From positions 103,001,340 through 103,065,339 of the forward strand of contig OY740772.1 of the NCBI GenBank assembly GCA_963513935.1: a stretch of DNA of 64,000 bases, read 5' to 3'. A model generated the notes under the pieces. That model was given only the letters and a program-made list of their open reading frames with translations, made no database searches and was not told the origin of the DNA. Of this stretch, positions 12,150 through 24,662 are shown piece after piece; positions within the stretch are counted from its first letter, which is position 1; each line of letters begins with the position of its first letter. Made by a program: the position numbers and the translations under genes. The stretch is from Aphrophora alni (lineage: Eukaryota; Arthropoda; Insecta; Hemiptera; Aphrophoridae).

Positions 12150-12690
12150 AGCAAACAATGGGACCAAGAGATCCTCCATAGGCCCAGAACCTGTATGCGG
12201 AATAACTAAAGCCGTAGCAAAAGATAATATAGAACAATGGCTATACATAGAAATTGAGGGACGGTGACAAAATACTCCACGGGAAAACTATACGGATTAC
12301 TGGTCCAACCAGAAACCTGAAACTCTCTAAATTCGTTACTTCACAAAGTAAACTAAATTGGAGGGAAATCTTAACTTCGTATTAGGCCATTGCGCTTTCA
12401 AGAAACATCTTAACACCATGGGAATATTCCAAGGAAAGTTGAAATGCAGAGTATGTAATCAGGATCCAGAAACTGCAGAACATATACTGTACTTCGAAAA
12501 ATTGAAGCATTAGGACGTAGAAGACAATCTTCGGCCTAGATGCGACGTTTGAAGCAACAAGCAACCTAAAAATCCTGATTATAATCAAGGGAACATACAC
12601 AAGCTAGTTAGGAAAACTTAAAACCTACACAAAAAATTTTATAGGCTGAAGTATCTAGGGGTTAAAACCCACTTCTATTTATAATAATAA
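12150..12690 (+). pseudogene. Remnant of an RNase H-bearing non-LTR retrotransposon, C-terminal end
   Basis: Translation in shifting + frames gives two stretches typical of the end of RNase H-type LINE polyproteins. The first (about 12,178-12,250) reads GPEPVCGITKAVAKDNIEQW, the segment just after the RNase H domain. The second (about 12,374-12,590) reads LGHCAFKKHLNTMGI, then CRVCNQDPETAEHILYFEKL, the zinc-finger-like C..C...H segment near the C terminus. Stops and frame changes interrupt the two, and no RT or RNase H core is present upstream. This is a 5'-truncated, decayed copy. A related decayed copy lies on the minus strand at 39,600-40,440. Confidence 0.8.
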
Positions 12691-13664
12691 AACTTTAACT
12701 CCCTTTCTCAATCCACAGCAATTAGCAACTGATTTTGGATGTCACTAGCTTTAATTTTTTTATCTTTGTTGTTGAAAAAGATGAAAAACATCTCTTTCAT
12801 CTTTGTTTATCTGAGACATCTAAACATCTCTTTGTTTATCTGAGATGAAAAACATCTCTGTCATTATCGCCTCAAATGTTGACTGCTCGCCCCCGAATAT
12901 TTTGGTCTCATGGTTGGGGCAAAACAAGACTTGATGAAGAGAGACATGATAGACTAGATGAAAGAGAGGGATTTAATTCAAACTACTTGAACATTTATGT
13001 TTGGAAACATTCCTTATTTAACATATTCCAAAGTTTCATAACAAAACGCCATAAATTTTTTTTTGAATTTTCGGAAGATGCTGTAAATGGCCATCTAATT
13101 TTCAACTCACTCTGAATATAGAAGAGATCGATTCCTACAAAATTCCTTTTGTTTAATATTCCCATCTTAATTATAACCTGGGATATTAATCCGTTCAGGT
13201 AATAAATTAACTTTCCCTATACTGTATATTATATTTGAGACGAATTTTGAAAATTAAAGTGTTTTTTTGTCAAATTACAGCTGAAATTGAAATTTTAAAA
13301 TGTTGGTAACAATTCGTTATCCATTCTGTGGACTGATTTTGTTAATAATATGAATGATACTACAAGTATTGAATTATGATACATATAAATTACACTCAAT
13401 ACAATTATAATTAACAATTAGATTTCTCCGCATTCAATACATCCGAGGAAATTGGTTAGTGCTGTTATGATTAATTGATATGCATTGCTAAATATAGAAT
13501 TACTGTGCGTAATTAATCTGAGAGCTGAGACGATTCAATGGTTATGGAAATGACAAGTTTGTGGAGAGATAAATCTTGTTAGATTTAAAACCCCTTGTTG
13601 ATTTTCCTTATAAGCAACGGCCATGCTTAGGTTTTTGTCGATAATGTCGGATTATTAAAGTTGT
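12691..13664. other. AT-rich noncoding stretch
   Basis: No gene recognised. Near 12,765-12,860 the word gaaaaacatctct and its neighbours recur as a small local repeat. The 79-codon frame at 12,876-13,115 has no signature. Confidence 0.5.
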
Positions 13665-14015
13665 GATGTCGGAAGTGTGGTTGTTAGGTTTTTAAAACAA
13701 ATTTGTAATATTCTTTCCGATGTAACACAACTTTTAAGTAAAGACTTATGAACGAGAGAAATGGTGTAGGCTGTTTAATGAAGGAAGAACTGATGTTCAT
13801 GATGAGTCATGATCCAGACATCACTTAGGATTTGACAAAGTCGATAAATATATACGTGAAAATAAGCGATTCACTATAGATGAGCTCCATCAATTACATT
13901 TTCAAATGCAATTTATTTTTGTTAAGCTCCAGACAAGATTTGCTTGCAGTGGATTTCCTAAATACTGACACCGGAATCCAAGAAAAAGAGAACCTAATCA
14001 TGTTTTATGACAGCA
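13665..14015 (+). pseudogene. Mariner-family transposase remnant (N-terminal DNA-binding part)
   Basis: Frames on + give EKWCRLFNEGRTDVHDES (about 13,755-13,810), then DKVDKYIRENKRFTIDELHQ (about 13,835-13,893). These match the usual mariner N-terminal helix-turn-helix order: a W..RF..GRTDV.DE block followed by V...IREN.R.TI.EL. Next comes a decayed FACSGFPKY block where functional proteins have a WVP.ML-type motif. A stop follows DES, and the catalytic D,D34D part is not recognisable. A transposase would bind terminal repeats and cut and paste the element; this copy cannot. Terminal repeats were not found. Confidence 0.7.
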
Positions 14016-14909
14016 GTTAAAAGAAATTTTGGTCGCGGCGGCAATTTAAAATAATACTTGATATATATAGAGAAACCATACTAGCGACTAATCTTTCTTT
14101 GTTATCGTTTTATGATTCCAAAGACAATACCGAAAAAAAGAACATTTTCAATTTTTGGGGTATTCTGTCAGAAGTATCTAACTTTTGGCTTATCCTGTAG
14201 ATAGAACAGAAAAATTTGTACACAATTTCATTTGTTCTGTATAGAACCATAATTAGCCGTTCTGATATGATTCAAATTGCCTCTTTTTTGTATTTCGACT
14301 ACCAAAAATTACACTGATCCAATTGGTCCGATAGTGGATACAAATGGGACAATAAGAAATGTTCATTGTTATGTCTTGACAACTTCTTCTAGTTTAAAAT
14401 TTAAATTTTCCTAATTTTAACAAAAGTGAAAACTACAAATCGACGAACGACACAAATAAATGGTCTTATACTCAAGTTTATAACCCCATAGAGATCCTAG
14501 ATTATGATATTCATGTAATGTAGTAATTTCTGTAAAACCCAAAATGTCTTATTAAAGGAATGTATATATATAATGAGATTTGAATAAGTCATTTGTTAGT
14601 TATAATCCTCTGTCGTCAAAGACAAAGTTTAGAAATGTATTTCAAATTTATATATTTAAACTGTAATTTGAATACCATTTAAGTTTTGAAGGTATGTTTA
14701 AGCATCTCCTAAAATATCTTATTTGTTTAGTTTCAGTCTATGATTAGATATGATGTTCAAGAATTGTATATATGTTAAACTAATCGTACTGAAAATAGGT
14801 CAGTAAAATCAGTGACGCTGCCAAGACTTTGGGAGGGGGCTTATTATAAATGTCGCTCGGATGGACACATTGAATGTTGTGTACAAAGCTCAAAGAGACT
14901 GATTGCCCT
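14016..14909. other. AT-rich noncoding stretch
   Basis: Nothing recognisable beyond AT-rich sequence between the mariner remnant and the satellite array. Confidence 0.5.
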
Positions 14910-16297
14910 ATGAGCCTTGGCGAACAGATATTAGGGAGCAGATACAGTGAACCAGAGGACTTTCTACGTTATCTGATATAAAAGAAACCACTGGTACGAA
15001 ATGTGAGGATCCGGCAGCTCCGACACACACTACAGCTGTTGCAATCAACAGTAATAAGGGCATGTCAACCTTGTTGAAAGATATTAGGGAGTGGATACAG
15101 TGGAACCAGAGAACTTTCTACATTATCCGATATAAAATAAACCACTGATACGAAATGTGAGGATCCGGCAGCTCCGACACACACTACAGCTGTTGCAATC
15201 AACAATAATGAGGGCATGTCAACCTTGTTGAAAGATATTAGGGAGCGGATACAGTGGAACCAGAGAACTTTCTACATTATCCGATATAAAAGAAACCACT
15301 GATACGAACTGTGAGGGTCCGGCAGCTCCGACACACACTACAGCTGTTGCAATCAACAATAATGAGGGTATGTCAACCTTGTTGAAAGATATTAGGGAGC
15401 GGATACAGTAGAACCAGAGAACTTTCTACATTATCCGATATAAAAGAAACCACTGATACGAACTGTGAGGGTCCGGCAGCTCCGACACACACTACAGCTG
15501 TTGCAATCAACAATAATGAGGGCATGTCAACCTTGTTGAAAGATATTAGGAAGCGGATACAGTGGAACCAGAGAACTTTCTACATTATCCGATATAAAAG
15601 AAACCACTGGTACGAAATGTGAGGATCCGGCAGCTCCGACACACACTACAGCTGTTGCAATCAACAGTAATAAGGGCATGTAAACCTTGTTGAAAGATAT
15701 TAGGGAGCGGATACAGTGGAACCAGAGAACTTTCTACATTATCCGATATAAAAGAACCCACTGATACGAAATGTGAGGATCCAGCAGCTCCGACACCCAC
15801 TACAGCTGTTGCAATCAACAATAATGAGGGCATGTCAACCTTGTTGAAAGATATTAGGGAGCGGATACAGTAGAACCAGAGAACTTTCTACATTATCTGA
15901 TATAAAAGAAACCACTGGTACGAAATGTGAGGATCCGGCAGCTCCGACACACACTACAGCTGTTGCAATCAACAATAATGAAGGCATGTCAACCTTGTTG
16001 AAAGATATTAGGGAGCGGATACAGTGGAACCAGAGAACTTTCTACATTATCCGATATAAAAGAAACCACTGATACGAACTGTGAGGGTCCGGCAGCTCCG
16101 ACACACACTACAGCTGTTGCAATCAACAATAATGAAGGCATGTCAACCTTGTTGAAAGATATTAGGGAGCGGATACAGTGGAACCAGAGAACTTTCTACA
16201 TTATCCGATATAAAAGAAACCACTGATACGAACTGTGATGGTCCGGCAGCTCCGACACACACTACAGCTGTTGCAATCAACAATAATGAGGGTATGT
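14910..16297. repeat. Satellite array, 154 bp unit, nine copies
   Basis: The landmark ccggcagctccgacac recurs at 15,011, 15,165, 15,319, 15,473, 15,627, 15,781 (ccagca variant), 15,935, 16,089 and 16,243: exactly 154 bp apart each time. There is a 1-base loss in the first partial unit. Variants fall into types a (tggtacgaaat..ggatcc), b (tgatacgaaat..ggatcc) and c (tgatacgaact..gggtcc), in the order a b c c a b a c c, which suggests higher-order duplication. On the minus strand a typical unit is one 50-codon ATG-to-TGA frame plus one base. The longer frame at 15,585-15,833 is two units fused by a lost stop. Confidence 0.97.
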
Positions 16298-17489
16298 AAA
16301 TGTTTGGCTGAAAATGACACTCATAACATCGACGAAAACAGAGGTTGAACCCTTAAAATGTTTCAAACTCTTCAAAACCAAACTCTTGTTCTACAATAGC
16401 CCCCCCCCCCCCCAATGGACAATAGCACTAAACAATCCTGTTGCTCAAAGTTATTGAAATGAAGAAGGAGCACATGTCAATGGACCATACCAGTCTACTT
16501 CAAGAATCCACCATAGGAACCATTAAACACTATTGTCGAGGAAGCTATAGACAAGACGATTACAAGATACCACGAAACCACTCAATTAACCTAAGAGGAA
16601 CGAAGAGGTAGATACCACAAACACAAAGATTTAAGACCAATGCTTTATCACGGCTAGCGCATAGTACCTAAAACAAGATCATGTTTCCATAACTTTATGA
16701 AAGTCAGTGTTAATGTAGTTTACTCTAACTGTTATTTCAAGTATATATCGATAACAATTTATGTGGAGGGCGCAACCAACTTGATTTCCTCGAGACACAA
16801 TTTGTCTAAATGCGGTACGGGTCGTATCGTAAGCAAAATTTAAGAGAAACGTAAACTTTGATACAGAGAAACTATAGTGCACTCATATAGAACCATATTG
16901 CAATTCCTAAAAATCAAATTGAAAATATCAAAAATGGCAGCCATTGTAAACGCTAATACTTATAACACGAGATAAAAAGAAAAACACTTTAAATTACGAC
17001 AACGATGACAAATAGCTAAGTTATTGTCAAAAATGCAATTTCTAACAATGGCCTCTTAAGAAAAATGTATATAATGATAGATGGGTGGGGTCATCAACAT
17101 GAGCTTAGCCAGTGGAGGCTCCTTTATAAATGTAGCATGGAAGCTTTTAGGTTGAAACACTCACATGAGCGAAGCGAGTACAAAGATCCGAAAAAGATCA
17201 ATTCTTGAAGTACAAAGATCAGAAAACAAATAATTCATAAAATTTATAAAATATGATTTTTTTAAATGTTCAAAAATATAAGAAAACCTTATTATCTCTG
17301 ATTTTAATTTTGATAGATACGAAATAAACAGAATTTTGTAGAAATCAACATCCTCTATTCACAGGATGAATCAAAATTAGGTGCTGTACACAAGACGTGT
17401 TAAAATTCATAAAATATGTTTTTTTTTGTTTTTTTTTAATGTTTAAATATATCAGAAAGGCTTAACATCTCTGGTTTTAATTTTGTTTT
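16298..17489. other. Noncoding stretch
   Basis: It includes a run of 14 C at about 16,400-16,413, and the words gagcgaagcgagtacaaagatc at 17,165, which recur in similar form near 5,930. The 16,440-16,660 part is vaguely LINE-like on translation but not enough to call. Confidence 0.5.
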
Positions 17490-17640
17490 AAACAAACTTA
17501 CTCTATTACCCCTTGATCTACTAATAAAAATTTAACGTTACCTACAAGGTCTTAGAAATCAACTTTGGAGCATTACATTTAGTGGCTCTGCTTGTAATAC
17601 AATGCATGATGTGGCTGGGGAAATACAATACGGTGTAACA
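17490..17640 (+). repeat. R1 dispersed repeat, copy d
   Basis: In order: ttttaaacaaacttactct, ccttgatctactaataaa, atttaacgttacctacaagg, aatcaactttggagcattac and ctctgcttgtaatacaatg. Confidence 0.8.
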
Positions 17641-18009
17641 TCAACTTGTATTTCTTTATGATTGTTATGATGTGCACCACCAGCTGTGAGGTTTGTCTGT
17701 GATAAGTTATTTGATGAAATTCATAAGCAACTTTTTGAAACTAATACGCCAGACGTTGTGAGCTATAGTTATTTAGGTAATGGAGTCGTTTTTATGGACG
17801 AGCTAAATAATATTCATTATTAAAAGCGTTTTGGTAGCTCAAAAGTAATGACAGATGATTATTAACAACAAGTAAATATAAAACTTCTTAAATTCGGCGA
17901 GTTACGGATGTAGAGTTCCCTAATCATTGTCCTAAGCTTTCAGGGTTAGTAATTTTCACAGAGTAACTCCACTTCAACAAACTTTGTGATCACAAAATGT
18001 TAGCCGACA

Positions 18010-18215
18010 TACCCTAATAGAAACCTGTTTAACGACTGTTTTAAACAAACTTATCCTACTGTATAAAACCCGTCGATCTACCAATACAATTTAACATTTC
18101 CTACAAGGGCCAAAGAAACCAACTTTTGAGCAATACATTTAGAGGTTCTGCTTGTATGGTGGTGCTATGTAAGTACCTCGATAACGGCTCTCAACTTGTT
18201 TTTATTTGTTACATT
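18010..18215 (+). repeat. R1 dispersed repeat, copy e
   Basis: The best preserved R1 core: gttttaaacaaacttatcct, cgatctaccaatacaattta, catttcctacaagggccaa, agaaaccaacttttgagc and atttagaggttctgcttg, then gtaagtacctcgataacgg. Confidence 0.85.
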
Positions 18216-20723
18216 AAATCATTTACATCTTTTAATGTTATATTCTAATTACAAAACATAACTTAAAAATTGAACCTAGTATACTGACTGCCATGTCATT
18301 AGACTTGGAGGTGTGGTTATTGCGACACTGCTGCTATATGCATGGTTCATTTTGCCTAGCCCGCTTTTGTCCAGAAGCACACCGTTTTTAACAACTGAAG
18401 ATGACAACTTAATCACTGAAACGTCGCTTTGTTGGAGAAATTGGAGAGTTTCGTTACCTATTAATTTAATCGTCATCGTAATACTAAAATCCATAAATAA
18501 TGAATTTAAACCGTGGAGTCCCATAACTCCGAATCATAAAAATTTTAAAATGAGATGCGTACCATAGTTCCGAATATACTGAATTCGAAGTTATGACACA
18601 AACAGGGGAATTTTTCAAAGTATCACACCAACACTAAGATAAGTAGCCTACTGTCATAACTCCGGAAAAAAACTTACCGCTGAACAAAATAATGTCAAGG
18701 ATAAAATAAAGCAATAAGCTTAATGTTTCAAAATATTTTAATAATATAAATGAGCTACAATATTGTCGCCTTGCGGCACTATATTATTGACCAATTTCCC
18801 CCTCCCTCACTTATAAATGTTAGGAGTTATTTTAAAGTTGGAAATTAATAAATAAATAAAACTATAGGTTGTCATTACGTGATCTATAAACGTTCTATTC
18901 AGCACTCACTAGACAAAGATACGCTGAGGATCGAAGGTTTTGTGGCGATGGGAGTTACTCTTCGTCAGAACCTACCCCACGCCAACCAATGACGAGCCTG
19001 TTACCCCTACTCCATTTCTTCCGTATCTGTACAGACCCCTACCACAATTCGATCATGTGCAACGCAACCCAAACCTTTTTGAAGCTATGGGATTATCATA
19101 TTCGATGCTGTGGTACGATTATAAAATTTGTTCTTGTTAATATTCGATCCTATATGACACATTTGTTTTTCGGAGTTGTTAAAACTAACTCACTCTTCGG
19201 TACTATAAGATTCGGCTTTCCGGGATCGCATCATTGAAACAGATTTCCTAATACATATCCAGTGTCTAGGCACAATGTAATATAAGGCGATCCTTTAAAA
19301 TATTAAGCAAAAAAGTTGGTTTCTTGGGCATTGTACGAAATGTTAAATTGTATTGTGCAATCAAAAGGGTCTTACACAATAGGGTAAATACGTTTAAAAC
19401 AGTTGTTATACAGGTTTCTGATCTTCGCTATTATGTTTGCCACAACTTTCTGCATATCGTCGATATACATATTTTATTTTAAAAATCCCTACTCCTATCG
19501 CTTTTGTTAAAGTATTGCTCTATACTGGGTTTTACACTATGCTTCGTACACTGGTTAAGTAGAAAGATGAATATTACTTTTTATTCCCAAATTGAAAACA
19601 CACTAAATAAACAAAAACTCGACTAGGCCTAAGCCTTAATTTTTAATCTTTGTGTAAACTCACTTAACTGGAATTTCATCACAAAATATTCGTTTAAATA
19701 TAAAATCAGAGCGAAGAGTCACTACAGAATATTAATGAACAATGGAATTTGGAAGCATTCTGATTTTGGAATAATATATTTGTCAGCTGAAGCGAATATC
19801 GAGAAAGCTATATTCAATTTAGACAACATTTCTTTTATCATAAGATAAAATCAATAAATATACACCAAGATTATCAAGTATATTGCAGATACTTGCCATA
19901 CCAACGCTTTCCCGATGAAATTTTAGACATTCCACTTCGAGTGTATTATTTATTGGAAATAACTAAAGTCAAATATAGGGAGATAGAAAAATATGGAAAC
20001 TGTTTGATTATTTTTAACGGTTGACAGAAGAGAAAGAAATTTTTATTTTATTGTTAAAAATCTACATTTCATTAAAACAAATGTTGCAAACCCTAAAAGA
20101 GACGAATGAAAGTCTAAATTATGCTGATACGGTTATTTACAAAGATCGGTAACTTGTTAGACTTTATGACTTTCCATGTTTGACAGCCACAGTCGCACAT
20201 TGGTGCAAGTTTTACAAATACCTCACTGGCCTTTCGGGCCCTTGACGAGGCATCTTTGTCTCTTCCTCCACTAAACTACCAAGCTTATTGAGTCTGTTCT
20301 AATTTAATGGTTCTGCCCTTAATAATTTAAACATTCGAAGGACCAGGCAAAAGCCTCTATCTTACTGGTCAACTGATCTGTGGAGTGGGAGGGATTTTAT
20401 CTTGCACTCAGGTTATCATAGTTTTAGGTTTAATTTTATTTCATTAGTAGATATGTAAGTTTAGATATAGTTTATAAGTAAGACCCTCTGATGATGATAA
20501 CCATGTTATCGAAATGTACATCAGGGTATTTAGTGGAACTAATTAATAAAGAACAATTAATCAGATAATTGTGTTTTATTTTAAAGTTTCTAGTGATTGT
20601 GGTTAGGGGCAAATTCGAATCATTATTCCTGGTTCCTTTAGTTAAGCCTCATTTCCTTTATTTTACCAAAATTTAACTTCCAATCTATTTATTCTTCCTT
20701 CCTGTTAAGGCCTAATAACAATA
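18216..20723. other. AT-rich noncoding stretch with R1 copy f
   Basis: No gene supported. The frames at 18,313-18,567 (GTG start), 18,276-18,524 and 18,940-19,237 show no domains. At 18,400-18,425 (gaagatgacaacttaatc..gaaacgtcg) and 20,486-20,520 (ctgatgatgataac..gttatcgaaatgt) are imperfect short palindromes of the type found at the 3' ends of some retroelements. I cannot assign them to a family. Confidence 0.5.
19300..19500 (-). repeat. R1 dispersed repeat, copy f
   Basis: Reverse orientation: aaaaaagttggtttcttggg, aaatgttaaattgtattg, gggtcttacacaatagggta, cgtttaaaacagttgttata. Confidence 0.8.
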
Positions 20724-20733
20724 TAAGTTGGCA

Positions 20734-20916
20734 TGGGCGTTACCAGCGAGGGGCAGGGGGGCAGCTGCCCCCCCTGGAAGCAAAAAAATAAATCTTTATT
20801 ATACATTTTGTTGCTGGAATTTATTACAATTCTTGAAATAAATATTTTAATAATCAGTTTTATATTGAATGACCATGGCTTGCCCCCCTCTAGTTTTGAT
20901 CCTGGGTACGCCCTTG
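20734..20916. mobile_element. 183 bp MITE with a 10 bp target duplication
   Basis: The left end tgggcgttaccagcg and the right end cctgggtacgcccttg are inverted copies (GGGCGT..CC). The element is flanked by the direct repeat taagttggca at 20,724-20,733 and 20,917-20,926. It has a G/C-rich left arm, including a ggggggcagctgcccccc hairpin, and an AT-rich middle. It codes for nothing. The duplication length could suit hAT-like (8 bp) or Mutator-like (9-10 bp) mobilisation; I do not assign a superfamily. Confidence 0.85.
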
Positions 20917-20926
20917 TAAGTTGGCA

Positions 20927-22744
20927 AGTCCTAGAATGGAACCCCCGAGGTAGGACGAAACGAGAAAGATGGAGTAAATTAATCGAGAAAGGAATTAAGG
21001 AGGAAGAGAATAATTTAAGAAAATAAAGCAGATAGATGGGAAAAAATTTCGAGCGGTTTCAGCCCTAAATCCTCCACGAGCCAAGCAAGTCAACACTATA
21101 TTTTAAACAGTACGAGCGTTGCAGTCCCGAGGTAGTTTCGGGTTAAATCTCTCTCTTTCATCTTTCCTGTCAGGTCTCTCTTACTCTAATGCTATTCGAG
21201 GCATCTCTTTCTCATGTCAGTTTTTTTAAGACAATGATGACCACGACTCTTTTTCTTCTTAAAAATCGAAATAATTTTTTTTTTTTTTTAAATAGGATTT
21301 CATATAAAGACATATTTTAATATGATTTTGTTCATATTAATATGATTTAATCGGATATTTTTCATCATGTTTATATAAAAAACTAATCGATATCAAGTGT
21401 TAAACATAGATAAAAAAAGCGGAAGAAACACCAATATAGATTAGTAGCCTAAGGTCATGTTGTAAACTAAAACTAAATTACTAGGAAAAGAAGTCAACTC
21501 CAAAACAAGGCCTGAGTAGTCAAAACTAAAACTAAATACAAACGTGATTAGCTAAAACCACCACAAAGTAGCCTCCACTACAAAAACAATAAGAAACTAC
21601 TTGTTAAAGGGGTGGAATTAAGAGGAAGTTGACCTAACTCTGCCCCCTCTATCAAGAGTTTAGTTCACGATCGTGTCATGATTCCCATCTGAGGAATATT
21701 TCAGTCTTATTTAAAAGTAGATAAATTTTAGTCTCCGATTTTTAATTCAATTTTTATTAATGGAAGCCACAATGACGTAATTTCTAAACTGGTTTGACTG
21801 AAAGGATTGTCCGATAGCTTTATATATTAGGCTTCAATTAGTTTTTGTATTTATAAGTTTTACCCGATGTAACATTTTCGACTACTCCCAAATAAATTTG
21901 TGATTTTCCCTATAACAATAAATTGCTTACCGTCCTTTGTGTAGTTTAGACAAGTGTGTGGTGGTTTTATCTGATCACGTTTGTATTTAGTCTTAATTTT
22001 GACTGCTCAAGCCTAGTTTAAACTTGAGTTCATTTCTTAAGTTATTGATTAAGTTGTAGTTTACAACATGGGCCAATATTACTAGGCTTACGTTAGTGGT
22101 TTTTCTCTTTTATAAGCTAATAAATCGTGAATTTACACATACTTGGCGGTATAATGTCCGACTAACCTATATTAATATTATGAACAATCCATCATTATCA
22201 AATAACTTTAAAACCAGAAAACAAAAATAATTTGTTGTAGAAAGTTGTAGAAATTATAAAATTTATAACCAAAACTGAACGTCTAATAGAAAAGAATAAA
22301 ATCAATGTAAAACTATTAGATAAATCTAATGTAACTGAATTTTTGTCTTTTTGAGAGTTTGTGGTCCGATTTTACGACAAAAATTATCGTTTTTAAATTG
22401 GCAAGTTTCCTTTAGAAACCTCCGAATTATGTCATTTTCATTTTTCTTACTTCTGTCATACTTGTTGTTGAGATAAGGCAATATTTTTAGATAACACTAC
22501 AGTTTGTTCGATTACAAAAAAACAAGTTAACTGTATGATTCATCGGTCAAAGTTTCGACTAATTACACTATGTCTTTGTTTGTGTTGAGTACTTGTGGAG
22601 ACATGACGAGGTTGATTTGTTTGACTGAATTTGCCGTGACTTTAACACTTTTTTTTGCCGTCAGAAAAACGGAAGGAAGCTAACTTCAACTAAATTTTAG
22701 GTACGATTTACACTATTGACCGATGGTACTTGGTAGAACTCCAT
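20927..22744. other. Noncoding stretch with an R2 copy
   Basis: It contains an R2 copy at about 21,110-21,270 and otherwise AT-rich DNA. The local word aactaaaactaaa recurs at 21,467-21,537. Confidence 0.55.
21110..21270 (+). repeat. R2 dispersed repeat copy
   Basis: Ordered R2 words: gcagtcccgaggtagtttcg, tctctctttcatctttcctg, tcaggtctctctta, taatgctattcgagg and aagacaatgatgacca. Confidence 0.75.
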
Positions 22745-22832
22745 TTTAATGAAAAACAAACACAATATTTAGTAAATTCTACAATTTATAAATTGTAGAA
22801 TTTACTAAATATTGTGTTTGTTTTTCATTAAA
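22745..22832. repeat. Perfect 44+44 bp palindrome without spacer
   Basis: The centre lies between 22,788 and 22,789 (aattta|taaatt). Reading outward, both arms match for 44 bases with no mismatch and then diverge. The word aaattttaggta occurs before it (22,693) and directly after it (22,830). A TA- and A-rich foldback element, a template-switch event or an assembly artefact are all possible. Confidence 0.95.
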
Positions 22833-23390
22833 TTTTAGGTAACCAGAACCTAACAAGCCAAATATTCACCTAACTTATTTTTCATCCGCGCCAAAAACAC
22901 CTAGGTTTTGTTACAAATTTTCCGTTTTTTGAGGGAGTTTTCTATAAAAGATCCGATTTGGGTGGATTTACTAAATAGTTTTAGCGCTACTTTATTCTTT
23001 CAGGATTCAAATTAATTACAATATTTTAACAGCACCAAAGAGCCACTATGTTCTAAACAGTACATATTTTAAAATATGTGAAAATATATAGGTTTACGTT
23101 TGAAAATTTGGACTTACTTTCTCTGGAGGACTTCTTTTTTACTGATTAGAGAAAAAAAAAATTCATAGCCCAATTCTTGATTTTCTGCTTTTAATCGGTA
23201 AAAGTTAATAAACAGTGTCCATAATTTGTTCACACTCTTTATTTAGATTTGAATACACAACATATAAATGAAATAATGCTACATTATACTATGAATATAG
23301 TATATGCATTCAAATTATATGTATTAACTTGTCAATCCGTAAATTAGTTGTAATATGGATTAGTAATTTATTGGGGGACAAAGTAATCTC

Positions 23391-23483
<93 letters not shown>

Positions 23484-24662
23484 TCCCCCTCCCCCATTCC
23501 CTATTATATGCTATTATATGTATTAGAGAGGGAAACAGAGATATTACATTTGTATTTGATTTTATAGCTGCATATGTATTTCCTAAAATATGTTAAACTC
23601 AATTGCATGAATTCAATTAACATGTTTTAACTATTGTAATAATGTTTATCAATTTACAATTGATAAGGCTAACTTAACTAAAATTAATTAATTATATCAG
23701 GCAATAATGCAACATTGATAATCTTAGTAATTTCAAAGCAATTAATTTTTAAGCAACAAATTAGTTTTGTAGGTTTTGGTTATACAATTTTTTAATAATA
23801 TTTGTCTCATATTTGCTTAAATTTTCTAGAAAAACTCAACGTTGTACGCAATTTCCTATAGTATTAAATACACAAAGTATCAGTTATCTTTGATATCTTT
23901 CTTAAGTGAGTATTTGTAGGCATCGGTGAATTGACATTTCAATAGTTTCAAGGAAAAACGTTCCATTTGAAAAATGTTCGCCCTTACACATTTTAACCCT
24001 CTTGCAAGCTAAATCTGCAATTACGCAGAAATTAGTTTATTGATATTTGTTTGGGAAATATTTCAGAGCAAAACCAAAGTCGATACCTCAATTAGCGGCT
24101 GAGAAATTTAAAAAAAATTAAATTCTATTTAACCCTTTTAGTAGATTTTCGAAAAAAATGATTTTATAGTGTGCCTCTACACAGCACACTAATAATAAAA
24201 TCTTTTTTTTTTTCTTTTTTTTTTTTAGTTTACTAATATTTCTTCAAAATTTCACATTTCTGACCTCTATTTTTCCTTGGCGTTGATGACACTAAGTTTT
24301 TGGGTGGGGATGGGGGGGGGGGAGATTTTAAGGCTAACATATTTGCAGCCATTATCCCCTTCACAACGTTGAGCATTATAAACGCACCAAATTAAAAACA
24401 ACAAATTTGCTTTTTATTTTCAAATGAATCTAAGAGCAATTTATACAATTTAAACAACATTAATACACTGAAACTAATTAACAAACATAAATAAATAAAC
24501 ACATAACATGACTACACTATAAGTAGTAAATGTCATTTATTTTAACAGCGTCATTGCACTTATTTGTAAATTTATATCGAGAAGAAACCAATACAATCTG
24601 CTCAAACCATTCTTAGTTTACCTGTCCACAAGGCATAACTAGAAGGAAATAGACAAAACCTA
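22833..24662. other. AT-rich noncoding stretch with a (TC)n microsatellite
   Basis: No gene. It includes the (TC)n run listed separately, a T-rich run at 24,203-24,228 and a G-rich run near 24,303-24,323. Confidence 0.55.
23392..23479. repeat. (TC)n microsatellite
   Basis: Continuous TC dinucleotides followed by C-rich sequence (ccctctccccctccccc). Confidence 0.97.

Noticed and set aside
15585..15833. 82-codon minus frame as a secreted protein gene
   Set aside because: It is two satellite units joined by a lost stop; the per-unit 50-codon frame is reported as a finding instead.
16440..16660. Possible LINE tail (KHKDLRP-like translation)
   Set aside because: Only a short, weak resemblance in one frame, with no second motif to support it.
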